The notes: a model not told the origin generated them from the sequence alone. Positions 8,820 through 17,305 are shown, counted from the stretch's first letter. The stretch: 64,000 bases of DNA from JANQFM01 sp035471925 (GCA_035471925.1 DATIPO010000151.1:1-64000); one strand, 5' to 3'. Translations and numbers: made by a program.

Positions 8820-9341
8820 TTAGCGGCGCAGGACGGCTGAGGCGGTAAGGCCGGCCAGGAAGCCGAAGAGGTGAGCCTCCCAGGAGACGTCGGGATGCGC
8901 CGCCTGAGGCAACACGCCCCAGAACATTCCGCCGTAGAGGACCAGCGCGGACAGGGCCAGCAGCAATGAAAACAGGCTGCGTTCGTGCCAGGCGCGGGCC
9001 AGCAGAAAGGCGAAGTAGCCGAAGATGAGTCCGCTGGCTCCGATGTGCAGGGCGCGGCGGGCCGTGATCCAGACCCCCAGACCGCCGCCGATGGCGATGA
9101 TGGCCGTCGCCCAGAGGAAGATCTTGCGTCCGCTGAGAGCCACCAGTCCGCCCAAGATCAGCAGCGGCAAACTGTTGCCCAAAGCATGCTGGGGGCTGGC
9201 GTGGAGGAGGGGGGCCGTCGCTAGTCCGATCAGTCCCCTGGGATCGCGGGGAATGATCCCGTAGGCTGTCAGCCGGTGGTTGAATAGCAACCAGTTGATC
9301 AGTTCAACGGCCCAGATCAGTGCCAGCAACTGCAGCACCAT
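8820..9341 (-). CDS. Rhomboid family intramembrane serine protease
   Basis: A small rhomboid of about 173 residues with roughly six membrane segments. The catalytic Ser lies in HIGASGLIFGY and the catalytic His in SWEAHLFGFLAG; HASPQHALGN carries the conserved His/Asn of the second helix. Rhomboids cleave membrane proteins within the bilayer. The frame stays open to 9710, but the upstream part is Arg/Pro-rich and unlike the family. ATG 9341 has GGAAGAGG eight bases before it, and starting there places the first helix at the N-terminus. ATGs at 9386 and 9392 are alternatives. The gene is divergent from the DinB gene at 9548. Confidence 0.85.
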   Translation of the reverse strand: MVLQLLALIWAVELINWLLFNHRLTAYGIIPRDPRGLIGLATAPLLHASPQHALGNSLPLLILGGLVALSGRKIFLWATAIIAIGGGLGVWITARRALHIGASGLIFGYFAFLLARAWHERSLFSLLLALSALVLYGGMFWGVLPQAAHPDVSWEAHLFGFLAGLTASAVLRR

Positions 9342-9547
9342 TTTCAAGGCCTCTTCCGTCCCTCGGCCTGCCATGGAGAGAACCATGCTCATGGCGGCCA
9401 CGTTTGTCAAGGTCAGAGGAGTGGATAGGCTCGCCGCCCTGAGAATGGATTGGTCCTTTGTACGCCAGTGGACCCCCGCCTGGAGATGGCGGCGCAGTAG
9501 AATGGGCGGGCAACAACCGAAAGGCGGCTGAAGGAGAAAGAGAGACC

Positions 9548-10075
9548 ATGAGTCAACTACAGCGTCCCCAAGAATCGGAATATGTTGAGTACTATCAGAC
9601 CTATACGTCGCGGGTGCCTGACGGCGACATTCTGAAGATCCTTGAAGACCAAGCCGCGGGAACCGTCCAGATGCTGGGCGGAATGAGCGAGGAAGAGGCC
9701 GAGCGCCCATTGGGGGAGGGAAAGTGGTGCCCCAAACAGGTCCTGTGCCATCTGATCGACTCCGAGCGCATGTTCGCCTACCGGGCCCTGAGTTTCGCGC
9801 GCCAGGACCCCACAGCTTTGCCGTCCTTCGACCAGGATGCCTGGGTGGCCCATTCCAATGCCATGGAGCGCAGTTGGGAGAGCCTGATTGAGGAGTTCCT
9901 GGCAGCCCGCCGCTCCCACTTGGCGCTCTTCAGGAGTTTTCCAGACGAGGCCTGGACCCGGACGGGAACCGCTTCCGGCTATTCCTTCACGGTGAGGGCC
10001 TTTCCCTATATCGTGGCGGGACACGAACTGCACCATCGCGAGGGTCTGGGCAAAGCCCTGGCTGCAAGCGGCTAA
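9548..10075 (+). CDS. DinB family protein
   Basis: A 175-residue protein of the DinB/YfiT-like four-helix superfamily. Candidate metal-binding histidines are in VLCHLIDSERMF and in the C-terminal HELHHREG. Such proteins bind a divalent metal and often act as thiol-dependent transferases; the substrate cannot be told. GGAGAAAGAGAG precedes ATG 9548. It is transcribed alone, divergent from the rhomboid gene and convergent with the TPR lipoprotein gene. Confidence 0.82.
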   Translation: MSQLQRPQESEYVEYYQTYTSRVPDGDILKILEDQAAGTVQMLGGMSEEEAERPLGEGKWCPKQVLCHLIDSERMFAYRALSFARQDPTALPSFDQDAWVAHSNAMERSWESLIEEFLAARRSHLALFRSFPDEAWTRTGTASGYSFTVRAFPYIVAGHELHHREGLGKALAASG

Positions 10076-10130
10076 CATGGCGCCCCGCGGCCCAGAGGGC
10101 GATTCAGTGTGTTGAAGGGGAGTCGGTTCC

Positions 10131-11198
10131 CTAGTTCTGCGGGATTCGGCCGGTCGAGGCGGGCAGTCCGATGCGGGCCAGGAGCCGGGTGAAGCGCGGA
10201 TCGCTGCGCAGCGGATGATAGGTGGGCTTGAATCCCAGGTAGACGATGGACGGATCGTCTTGCTCCAGAGCTCTTTCCAGTTCAGCGAAGGCTTGATCCA
10301 CATCGCCCAGTCCGGCCAGCACCTGGGCCAAATCGGTCGGAGGGAGGTAGCCCTCATCGTTCATGGAGCGCAGTTGAGCAACAATGTCGCGAGCTTGTTC
10401 GGCCTGCCCCCGGCGGGCCAGCAGGTGACCGAAGAGGGCGAGATTGGCGGGGTCCTCGGGAGCCGTGTCGCGGGCTTGGCGGGCAATTTCAAGGGCCTCC
10501 GGCAACTCTCCCCGACGAAGATGCATAAGAGCCGTTTCACGCAGCAGCAGCGAGGACCGGGGCGCGATTCGGCCGGCTGCCTGAAAGTGTCTCCGGGCCT
10601 GCTCTGCGTCTCCCAGCGCAGCCGTTACCGATCCCAGCTTAACCTGGGTGAGGAGAGAGTCAGGCTCGAATTGCAGTGAGTCTCTGAACTGGTCGGCCGC
10701 CTGCCGGTAGGAGCCCTGGGCGATGAGCATCATGGCGTACCACTGGCGGGCCGGGACGTAGGACGGATCGAGCAGGATGGCCTGCTGAAAGCTCTCCTCG
10801 GCGGCCCCAAAATCGCGTTGGTAGAGGTAGAGGGCCAATCCCAATGAGGCGTGCGCCGACGCCAACTCGGCGTCCAGGTCCAGGGCGGTGCGCGCGCTGC
10901 GCAGGGCCTTGGGAAGCATCTCTTGAGGCGGCTCCAAACCGTAGAGCGCCAGTAAGGCCGCCGCATCGGCCACCCCGGCATGGGCCTCCGCCATTTCCGC
11001 ATCAGCCTCGACCGCGGCTTCGAAGACCTCCAAGGATGCGCGCAGTCCCTGGGGAGTCCGGCTCTTCCAGTAGGAGCGTCCCCGCTCATAGAGATCACGG
11101 GCGTCTTCCTGGTTGCCCGTCAAGTGCGCAATGTCGATCCCGCCTTGGCATGCGCAGGCCAAAGCCAGCAGAGCCAGCAGGGGTGTCGTCTTTTTCAT
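10131..11198 (-). CDS. TPR-repeat lipoprotein
   Basis: A 355-residue protein. The N-terminus MKKTTPLLALLALACAC is a signal peptide with a likely lipobox Cys, so it should be anchored in a membrane facing the periplasm. The rest is a series of tetratricopeptide-like helix pairs (about residues 30-310; for example AHASLGLALYLYQRDFGAAEESF is one repeat). It ends with a YHPLRSDPRFTRLLARIGLP block, a C-terminal signature common in TPR proteins attached to signalling domains in Acidobacteriota. Here no kinase or cyclase domain is present. It probably acts as a protein-interaction scaffold; its partner is unknown. Confidence 0.75.
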   Translation of the reverse strand: MKKTTPLLALLALACACQGGIDIAHLTGNQEDARDLYERGRSYWKSRTPQGLRASLEVFEAAVEADAEMAEAHAGVADAAALLALYGLEPPQEMLPKALRSARTALDLDAELASAHASLGLALYLYQRDFGAAEESFQQAILLDPSYVPARQWYAMMLIAQGSYRQAADQFRDSLQFEPDSLLTQVKLGSVTAALGDAEQARRHFQAAGRIAPRSSLLLRETALMHLRRGELPEALEIARQARDTAPEDPANLALFGHLLARRGQAEQARDIVAQLRSMNDEGYLPPTDLAQVLAGLGDVDQAFAELERALEQDDPSIVYLGFKPTYHPLRSDPRFTRLLARIGLPASTGRIPQN

Positions 11199-11352
11199 GC
11201 CTTTAGCCTAGCAGATAGGTCAAAAGGGTTGGTTTGCTGGCGAGATTTGACGCGCCACCTCGGCCCGCCCTCGTCGATTCGTCAGGGTCCCCCCCCCATT
11301 TTCCATCTCGAAGCGGGCAGCGGGTCTTGGGCCGTAGCCCTAAAAAGTGAAG

Positions 11353-11375
11353 CGGGGCGGGGATCCCGCCCCGGC
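11353..11375 (-). terminator. Strong GC hairpin after the XRE regulator gene
   Basis: The stem is CGGGGC-(G)-GGGATCCC-GCCCCG, nearly palindromic with one bulged G, about 22 bases beyond the stop of the minus-strand regulator. There is no clear run of T after it, so its use as an intrinsic terminator is only possible. Confidence 0.35.
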
Positions 11376-11397
11376 TGGATTGGAATGCAGGCCGGTT

Positions 11398-12084
11398 TTA
11401 GAGGCTGAAGTCAGGATACTTCTGGCGCAGAACTTCGGCAACTCTCTCCAGCGGGCGTTTGAGGTGGCCGGTCTTTTCCAGTTTCTCTTCGTGACGGGCG
11501 ATGAGGCGGCTGCCTGAACCGATGGTGATGCCCAGCCGGCGGCACAGCGCCGAGAGGGTCAAGTACCGGCTGCGCTTGACCACGATGCCCGCCGCGGCGC
11601 GGGCCAGCGAAATGCGTCCGAAACGCTTTTCAGGATCGCAGAGATCCTCTTCTCCGACGCGGTCAAAAACCGACAAGACGGCGTCGATGATGTCGTCGAG
11701 TGATACTTGGCGCTTGAGGTCGCGGCGGCGCGAGTTTGTGACGACCTTGCGGACATAGTTGCTGTCGACTCCGGTCTTGGGCGCTTTGCCCTCAGCCCTG
11801 GGCCAGACCTCCTGAGGCTTGGCGTCGTGCACCTGGAGGATGCGGAAAAGATTGTCGAGGTTGATGTTATAGCGGTCGTTCTCCAGGCAATTGTAAGAAC
11901 CCAAGGCGATGCCCGCGCGCCGGGCTACCTCATGCGATGATAGTCCGCGGGCGATGCGCAACTCCTTGATGCGTGTGGCCACATAACTGTTGACTAACCG
12001 CTTGTCGTCTTCGTGCCCGTCCACAGATTGGCGTCCGCCGGGAGACGGAGTTCGCCCTTGTTCGGTGCGTGTCTGTGCTCTCAA
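11398..12084 (-). CDS. XRE-type regulator with DnaA-C-like C-terminal domain
   Basis: 228 residues. Residues about 31-97 form an XRE/Cro-type helix-turn-helix (ELRIARGLSSHEVARRAGI, then YNINLDNLFRIL). Residues about 128-215 (SLDDIIDAVLSVF, ISLARAAAGIVVKRSRYLTL, CRRLGITIGSGSRLIARHEE) resemble the DnaA C-terminal DNA-binding fold also found at the end of some REP-associated transposases. No HUH nuclease motif is present. The best start is TTG 12084, with AAAGGGGAAG just upstream; the longer frame above it is Arg-rich and unsupported. It is divergent from the small peptide gene at 12384, and the shared 300-base region has several perfect dyads, so it probably regulates itself and that operon. 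Two DNA-binding domains in one small protein is unusual. Confidence 0.7.
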   Translation of the reverse strand: MRAQTRTEQGRTPSPGGRQSVDGHEDDKRLVNSYVATRIKELRIARGLSSHEVARRAGIALGSYNCLENDRYNINLDNLFRILQVHDAKPQEVWPRAEGKAPKTGVDSNYVRKVVTNSRRRDLKRQVSLDDIIDAVLSVFDRVGEEDLCDPEKRFGRISLARAAAGIVVKRSRYLTLSALCRRLGITIGSGSRLIARHEEKLEKTGHLKRPLERVAEVLRQKYPDFSL

Positions 12085-12383
12085 AGCTCTTCCCCTTTCC
12101 TTTTTACGGCTCGTCCACCCCCCGACGGCGCGCCTGCATGGCGCGACACTCCGTGGACCTTGTCTGCCTAAAACCAAATATAGTTGTAAGCTATCCATAC
12201 TCTTACCACAAAATCCTAAGAATTAGCAAGAGTTCTCTTAGAAAAATAACAAGGAATTAGATTCAATGGGACAGTTTGCCGTTTTGACTTGGAGCCAAGC
12301 TCCAATCCTGGCATGATGAGGAAGCGCAAAGGCCCTTGGCAGGCCTTTGCTAACTGCGAACCGAAACAACAAAGGAGACAGTT
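12085..12383. promoter_or_regulatory. Divergent control region with four dyads
   Basis: An AT-rich region between the XRE/DnaA-like gene and the small peptide gene. Dyads seen: GTAAG/CTTAC (12186-12206), CTAAGA/TCTTAG (12216-12241), TTGGAGC-CAA-GCTCCAA (12289-12305, perfect 7-3-7) and GCAAAGGCC/GGCCTTTGC (12326-12350, a 9-bp stem with a 7-base loop in the peptide gene leader). The first three are candidate operators; the last is a candidate leader hairpin or attenuator. Confidence 0.5.
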
Positions 12384-12605
12384 ATGTTGAGGTATTTTTT
12401 CGTGGTCATGGTCAGCCTTTTCTCTCTCGGGATCACAATGATCGACGGTCCCGGATCCACTCCGGCCGGCAGCAATGAAGCGGAGTCCTCCAATATGATC
12501 ACTTTCATCGGCGGAATCCCCCCGATGGAACGCTGCCTGCCCTATCCTCAGTGCATGGAAGACAAAAAGAAGGAAGAGGACTCTGGTTCGGGTGGCGGCG
12601 ACTAG
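12384..12605 (+). CDS. Small secreted peptide with a two-Cys loop (unrecognised)
   Basis: 73 residues. The first 20 or so are a signal-peptide-like hydrophobic segment (MLRYFFVVMVSLFSLGITMI). The mature part is polar and holds ERCLPYPQCMED, two Cys seven positions apart by inclusive count, and ends in a Lys/Glu stretch plus SGSGGGD. CAAAGGAGACAGTT before the ATG is a near-ideal ribosome-binding site, which together with the signal peptide supports a real gene. I do not recognise a family. It heads a run of membrane-protein genes ending in an XRE regulator and faces another XRE regulator, so a secreted signal, bacteriocin-like peptide or substrate of the membrane proteins are all possible. Confidence 0.6.
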   Translation: MLRYFFVVMVSLFSLGITMIDGPGSTPAGSNEAESSNMITFIGGIPPMERCLPYPQCMEDKKKEEDSGSGGGD

Positions 12606-12765
12606 ACGCTTGAGGTGTCCGACAGGTTCAACCTCATCTCAGGATTTCCTCGCTTGAAGGGGCTGCTAGCAGTTCCCGCAGGGTTGGACGGACAACAATA
12701 AAATTGGCCGGAGGCTGCCTAAATGGCTGCCGGTTGACTGCTCGCTGTGATTTTTCTTGACAGCC

Positions 12766-13515
12766 ATGGGAGAGGTATGTCAAGTTAAGCGCATCGTGGA
12801 TCTCTATTGGCTAGACTACTTGTGGACCCTTCTATTTTTTGCCCTGGCCGCCTTCGTGGTGGGCCGGCTGCTGACCTCTTTTCGGCGGATCAGGCAATTC
12901 CCCGTTTTCTTCGCCTATGCCTTGTGGCAGTTGGCCTCGACGACCGCCTATTGGGTGCTCTTTCTTTATTGGGGTAATTCAACCCAGCTCTACTCCGTCT
13001 ACCAGGTCTTTCAGATCGTGGCCTTGGTTTCCATTACGGCTGTCCTGGTTGACATCTACTTCAAACTCAAGCCCAAGGGTGACTGGAGTCACTGGCTCGG
13101 CCTGCTGGCTTTTCTGGTGGGTGTGGGCGCCTTAGTTCAGGATCCCAAGTTCGACTACTATTACGCGCTTGTGACGGTTTTCATGCTCTTTAACTGCGCC
13201 TTGGCCGTGATGGTGCAGTGGATGCGCGTGCGCTCGCGCGTGGTCGACTTGGGAGACTCTTACACCCGAATCCTCTTTGGGCTTTCGCTGATGTTGGCCT
13301 TCCAGACTTCTCTCTACAGCTATAGCTTGCTGGGGGTGACGCCCGATTCTTGGCAGGTGTCGTTGGCGCAGCCGGTTGCCATCGTCGGGTGGATCTGGTT
13401 TGTGGTGGCGGTGTGCCGAATCGACCTTCCCCATCCTTTGGAGGAAGCCGCCGAAGGGCAGTCTGAAGAGGAGTTGGAGTTGGTGGCATCGCCGCGAAAG
13501 GCGGTGGCCGAATGA
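12766..13515 (+). CDS. Seven-TM membrane protein, unrecognised
   Basis: About 249 residues with seven clear hydrophobic helices (starting near DYLWTLLFFALAAFVVG, FFAYALWQLASTTAYW, YQVFQIVALVSITAV, WLGLLAFLVGVGALV, LVTVFMLFNCALAVM, ILFGLSLMLAFQTSL and AIVGWIWFVVAVC). A short acidic cytoplasmic tail follows (EEAAEGQSEEELELV). No enzymatic motif or attached kinase domain is seen. The topology resembles the sensor halves of 7-TM receptors, but homology is not claimed. ATG 12766 is chosen; an in-frame TTG at 12757 is an alternative and neither has a good ribosome-binding site. Its end overlaps the next gene by four bases (ATGA), so the two are co-translated. Confidence 0.65.
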   Translation: MGEVCQVKRIVDLYWLDYLWTLLFFALAAFVVGRLLTSFRRIRQFPVFFAYALWQLASTTAYWVLFLYWGNSTQLYSVYQVFQIVALVSITAVLVDIYFKLKPKGDWSHWLGLLAFLVGVGALVQDPKFDYYYALVTVFMLFNCALAVMVQWMRVRSRVVDLGDSYTRILFGLSLMLAFQTSLYSYSLLGVTPDSWQVSLAQPVAIVGWIWFVVAVCRIDLPHPLEEAAEGQSEEELELVASPRKAVAE

Positions 13516-13922
13516 CCCAGGCGGTCTTGCTGATCTTGGCGACTTTGCTGCCGCTGGCTCTCTTGGCCTTCGGACTCATGCAGCCCCGCATCTCAACCCA
13601 GGAGCGACGGCGCTGGTCGCGCTGCTCGCATGCCGTGGCCATCTTGCGCGAGGTGACGTCGGGTGACTTCGGCCAAGTCGACCGCGACTTGTGCCGATCA
13701 CAAATCGACCAGTATCGGCAGTTGATCCTCCGCGACCTGTGGCAGCTCAGCCATAGCAGCCGAAAACGGCAGGTCTGGCTGATCTTGCTGGGCGTGGTTT
13801 TCTTCCCTTCCGATCTGCTGCTGCGGATTAAATCGCTGCTCTGGCCATCGGGTCTCGACTTGCATCCCCTTCTCAATCTCGAGATTCATCTCAGGCGGCG
13901 TCTGGACCCTGAAAAGGCCTGA
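13512..13922 (+). CDS. Small membrane protein, unrecognised
   Basis: 136 residues with an N-terminal membrane helix (AVLLILATLLPLALLAFGL), a basic, helical, Trp/Arg-rich middle (residues 27-90) and a second hydrophobic segment (VWLILLGVVFFPSDLLL). Its ATG overlaps the stop of the 7-TM gene, a sign of tight coupling and possible complex formation. No family is recognised. It lies between the 7-TM gene and the second XRE regulator. Confidence 0.6.
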   Translation: MTQAVLLILATLLPLALLAFGLMQPRISTQERRRWSRCSHAVAILREVTSGDFGQVDRDLCRSQIDQYRQLILRDLWQLSHSSRKRQVWLILLGVVFFPSDLLLRIKSLLWPSGLDLHPLLNLEIHLRRRLDPEKA

Positions 13923-14053
13923 CCAGCCGTCCTTTGCGAAACATATCGAGAATGCCTGTCCGGCTGGGGTTTCCGTGCCAGGATCCAGGCGTTTTGGAAA
14001 CGTTTAGGCCAGAATGAGCGTTCTGTGTTTGGGTTCAATAAAGGCCTTGAGGT

Positions 14054-14740
14054 ATGATTTCAGGTTCAGTGGAAAAGGGAAAAAAATGGAAAGAGGGATT
14101 AGCGGCCTTTCTGCGTGAGGCACGCAAGGAGGCTGGCTTATCGACCACGGCCATCGCCGATTCCTCCAAGGATCTTCCCAAGGAATTCAGGATCAGTCCT
14201 GGCTACGTCACCCATCTTGAGCAGGGTTTGTCGCTTCCTTCGGCTCCTAAGCTGCTGACGATTGCCCGTGCTCTGGGACGTCCGGTTTCAGACTTTTACC
14301 GGTCCATGGGAGCCTTGCCTGAGGAGTTGTGTTCCCATCCGGACATCGAAGGCGACGACTACGATCTTTATGCCCGCGTCCAGGTGCTGGTCCAGCAAGG
14401 CAAGAAGGAGCAACTGGAACAGCAGATTCAGCTTTTGGAACGCGACGATAAAGACCAAAGGCGCTTGCGGGAGTTGATGGCGCGCTGTGGGGCTTCGGGC
14501 GCGGTTCTGCTCCTGCTGATGCCGGGACGGGCCTCGGCCGTGGTTCAAATCAACACACCTTTCAGGGAATGTGCTGCCCTGCTCAAGGCGCGGGGAGAAC
14601 GTCCCGGCTGGAAGCTGCTGCGACCCAAGGACCGGTCCAGGCTGGCCCTGGCTTTACGCAGTCCCCGGCGCTCCTCCAAGATCATTGAGACGGAGCTTGA
14701 CGTCCTCTTCATCCGCTGGCAGAAGTACGATCCCGAGTAG
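14054..14740 (+). CDS. XRE-family transcriptional regulator with long C-terminal region
   Basis: 228 residues. Residues about 12-85 are an XRE helix-turn-helix (FLREARKEAGLSTTAIADSS, ISPGYVTHLEQGLSLPSAPK, LLTIARALGRPVSDFY). Then comes a Gln/Glu-rich helix (VQQGKKEQLEQQIQLLE), a short hydrophobic segment (GAVLLLLMPGRASAVV) and a basic tail. The C-terminal part is probably a sensing or oligomerisation region; no known ligand domain is recognised. GAGGT directly abuts the ATG. It closes the same-strand run peptide, 7-TM and small membrane protein, 130 bases after the last, so it is likely part of the same control circuit as the XRE/DnaA-like protein upstream. Confidence 0.7.
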   Translation: MISGSVEKGKKWKEGLAAFLREARKEAGLSTTAIADSSKDLPKEFRISPGYVTHLEQGLSLPSAPKLLTIARALGRPVSDFYRSMGALPEELCSHPDIEGDDYDLYARVQVLVQQGKKEQLEQQIQLLERDDKDQRRLRELMARCGASGAVLLLLMPGRASAVVQINTPFRECAALLKARGERPGWKLLRPKDRSRLALALRSPRRSSKIIETELDVLFIRWQKYDPE

Positions 14741-14831
14741 GCTAGAAGGCTAGGGCGGATGCCCCTTGAAAGCACGCCTGAAGTTGTGTGGCTTTGGTCG
14801 CGGTCCTGACTCGATGCAAACTTCGAGCCGC

Positions 14832-16022
14832 CTAGAAATCCGCCGCTCCCGCCTCAGTGAGTGCTTGACGCGTGAGTTGCCCGGGTGAGGAGTACCCGCT
14901 CAGCGCCAGAGTCAGTTCGAAGTCGGCCAGCATCCGCAAGAGAATTTCCCGCACGCCTTCTTCGCCCTGTGCCGCCAAGCCCCAGGCGTAGGGACGTCCC
15001 AACAGGACGGCGTCGGCGCCCAGGGCCAGAGCCTTGAGCATGTCGGCGCCGCTGCGGATGCCGCTGTCGAAGAGGATGGGCAGGCTGTCCCCCACTGCTG
15101 CTCGGACTTTCGGCAATGCCTCCAGCGCGCCCACCGATCCGTCGACTTGGCGTCCGCCGTGATTGGAGACGACCAGACCGTCCACCCCCACGTCGAGCGC
15201 CGCGTGTGCGTCCTCGGGGTGGAGGACGCCCTTGACGAAGATGGGCAGAGAGGTGAGCTCTCGCAGAGTCTTGAAGTCGTCCCAGATCATGCTGGGATCG
15301 GAGAATTGGGCCAGGAAGTGGCGCACTGCCGATTCGGGATCCTCCTCAGGCGGGGCGGGCAGGGCCGCCCTGAAGACGGGATCGCTGAAATAGTTGGCCA
15401 ATCCCTCTCCCTTGAGGAAGGGATTGAATCCGCGGGACAGATCGCGCACGCGGTAGCCCAGGTAGCGGGTATCGAGAGTGACGACCACGGCTGCAAATCC
15501 CGACTCCTCGGCCCGCTTCAGAAAGCTCTCCGTCAATTCCGGATCGCGCGGCCAGTAGAGCTGAAACCAGCGCGGCGCCTGGGGAGCTTGAGCGGCCACC
15601 TCTTCCATCGACGTCGAGGCGGCAGTGGACAGGATGTAAGTCAGTCCCAGCGAAGCGGCTGCCCTGGCCGTGGCCCTTTCGGCCTCGTCGTGAAGCAGTC
15701 CCTGCACGCCGATGGGGGCCAGCAGCAGGGGAGCCCGGTGGGTCGCCTCCAGGAGCTTGACCGAAAGGTCGCGTTCTTCCACGTTGCGCATCATGCGGGG
15801 AACGATGCGCCAGCGGCGGAAAGCCTCCAGGTTGGCCTGCATGGTGTCCTCGCTGCCCGCTCCGCCTGCCACGTAGTCATAGGCGCTGGGACGCAGCTTC
15901 TTGCGGGCCTGCTCTTTGAGCTGGTCATAGGCCATGGCCAACTCGGGACGCCGGCCCTGGAGTCCCTCCAGATAGATCGTGTCCTGATGCTTGGAAAACG
16001 GCTCACTCATGCCTTCAAGCAT
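14832..16022 (-). CDS. FMN-dependent alpha-hydroxy acid oxidase, lactate 2-monooxygenase-like
   Basis: 396 residues, a full-length FMN-dependent alpha-hydroxy-acid dehydrogenase TIM barrel. The catalytic His segment SNHGGRQVDGSVGALEALP is intact, as are the FMN-phosphate region (LFDSGIRSGADMLKALALGA) and LAPIGVQGLLHDEAE. The start region (DYVAGGAGSEDTMQANLEAF) and the long loop near GYRVRDLSRGFNPF resemble mycobacterial lactate 2-monooxygenase, which turns lactate into acetate, CO2 and water; L-lactate oxidase activity is the alternative. ATG 16010 is a possible internal start. It is divergent from the DUF819 transporter gene across 70 bases, so the pair may share regulation. Confidence 0.85.
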   Translation of the reverse strand: MLEGMSEPFSKHQDTIYLEGLQGRRPELAMAYDQLKEQARKKLRPSAYDYVAGGAGSEDTMQANLEAFRRWRIVPRMMRNVEERDLSVKLLEATHRAPLLLAPIGVQGLLHDEAERATARAAASLGLTYILSTAASTSMEEVAAQAPQAPRWFQLYWPRDPELTESFLKRAEESGFAAVVVTLDTRYLGYRVRDLSRGFNPFLKGEGLANYFSDPVFRAALPAPPEEDPESAVRHFLAQFSDPSMIWDDFKTLRELTSLPIFVKGVLHPEDAHAALDVGVDGLVVSNHGGRQVDGSVGALEALPKVRAAVGDSLPILFDSGIRSGADMLKALALGADAVLLGRPYAWGLAAQGEEGVREILLRMLADFELTLALSGYSSPGQLTRQALTEAGAADF

Positions 16023-16090
16023 ATCGAAAAGACGGCACGCGCACGAGCCCTAACTTTGCGGCTTCAATGACGCGCGGTAGACTGTCGGCC

Positions 16091-17305
16091 ATGACCTTGA
16101 TCAGCGATCCGATGGCGGTCTTTGTCTTTTGCGCGGCGGTGTGCGCCTTCGTGTTCTGGATCTCCAACCGTTCCTGGGCGGAGAAGTTTTTCAGCATCAT
16201 CCCCTCGATCATCTTTGTCTATTACCTCCCCACCTTCGCCAGCACTTTGGGAATCATTCCCTCTGCCTCACCGACTTACGACTGGATGCGCGATTACCTC
16301 TTGCCCTTCGCGCTCTTCTTGCTGATGGTCACCACCGATGTGCCCACCATCGTGCGCATCGGACCTAAGGCCTTGGCCATGATGCTGGCCGGAACCTTGG
16401 GCATCGTCGTCGGCGGGCCTTTGGCCTTAGCCCTCTTCGGCGGCTGGCTGCCCGAGGACGCCTGGAAGGGGCTGGCCGCCCTCTCTGGGAGTTGGATCGG
16501 AGGCGGTGGGAACTTCGCCGCCTTGAAAGAGTCGGTGGGCGCCTCCGACACCATCATCGGTCCCATCATCGTGGTCGATACCGCCGTGGGATACACTTGG
16601 ATGGGCGTGCTCATGTTCCTGGCCGGATACCAGAAGCAGATCGACCGCTGGAACGGTGCCGACAACAGTGTCCTGGAAGATCTCAATCGGCGTCTCCACA
16701 GCTTTCAGGAAAGCCGCTCCCGTCCCACCACGCTTGAGGACGGCTGCATTATTCTGGCCCTGGGGTTTGCGGGAGCCGTCATCTGCCGCGAACTGGGCCT
16801 CTGGTTCTTCGACATCAGCGATCCCTGGCTGCGCGCCAATCTCCCGGCCGTGGCCTCCATCTTCTCCGACTTCACCTGGACGGTGATCTTCATCTCCACC
16901 TTGGGCTTGGGACTCTCCTTCACCCGTCTGCGCGACATCGACGAAGGAGGTGGCTCATCGTTAGGCTACGTGGCACTCTACCTCTTCCTCACCTCCATCG
17001 GAGCCAAAGCCGATTTGATGGGCATCGTGGAAGCCCCCATGCTGGCCCTCACGGGGGCGGTCTGGATCCTCGTTCACGTGATCATTTTGGTCATCGCCGC
17101 CCGCCTCATGAAGGCCCCCCTCTTTCTCTTGGCCGTGGGCAGTCAGGCCAACGTGGGAGGTGCCGCCAGCGCTCCCGTGGTGGCCGCTGCCTACTACCGC
17201 GCCATGGCCCCGGTGGGTCTGCTCATGGGCGTCTTCGGCTACCTGATCGGGAACTATGCCGCCCTCCTCTGCGCCTTCCTCCTGCGCCTGGTGGCCGGAG
17301 GGTAG
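16091..17305 (+). CDS. DUF819 (YjcL-like) membrane protein
   Basis: A 404-residue polytopic protein with about ten membrane helices and the DUF819 core (GSWIGGGGNFAALKESVG, then GPIIVVDTAVGYTWMG, and LLAVGSQANVGGAASAPVVA). The two glycine-rich re-entrant-looking motifs are what define the family. Members are predicted transporters, sometimes linked to amino-acid or carboxylate efflux; the substrate is unknown. ATG 16091 begins the first family-like segment; the in-frame ATG at 16067 is an alternative. It is divergent from the lactate-oxidase family gene. Confidence 0.85.
   Translation: MTLISDPMAVFVFCAAVCAFVFWISNRSWAEKFFSIIPSIIFVYYLPTFASTLGIIPSASPTYDWMRDYLLPFALFLLMVTTDVPTIVRIGPKALAMMLAGTLGIVVGGPLALALFGGWLPEDAWKGLAALSGSWIGGGGNFAALKESVGASDTIIGPIIVVDTAVGYTWMGVLMFLAGYQKQIDRWNGADNSVLEDLNRRLHSFQESRSRPTTLEDGCIILALGFAGAVICRELGLWFFDISDPWLRANLPAVASIFSDFTWTVIFISTLGLGLSFTRLRDIDEGGGSSLGYVALYLFLTSIGAKADLMGIVEAPMLALTGAVWILVHVIILVIAARLMKAPLFLLAVGSQANVGGAASAPVVAAAYYRAMAPVGLLMGVFGYLIGNYAALLCAFLLRLVAGG

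Noticed and set aside
12777..12788. Three-codon leader peptide (ATG TCA AGT TAA) near the 7-TM gene start
   Set aside because: Too short to support; GAGAGGT before it may be coincidence.
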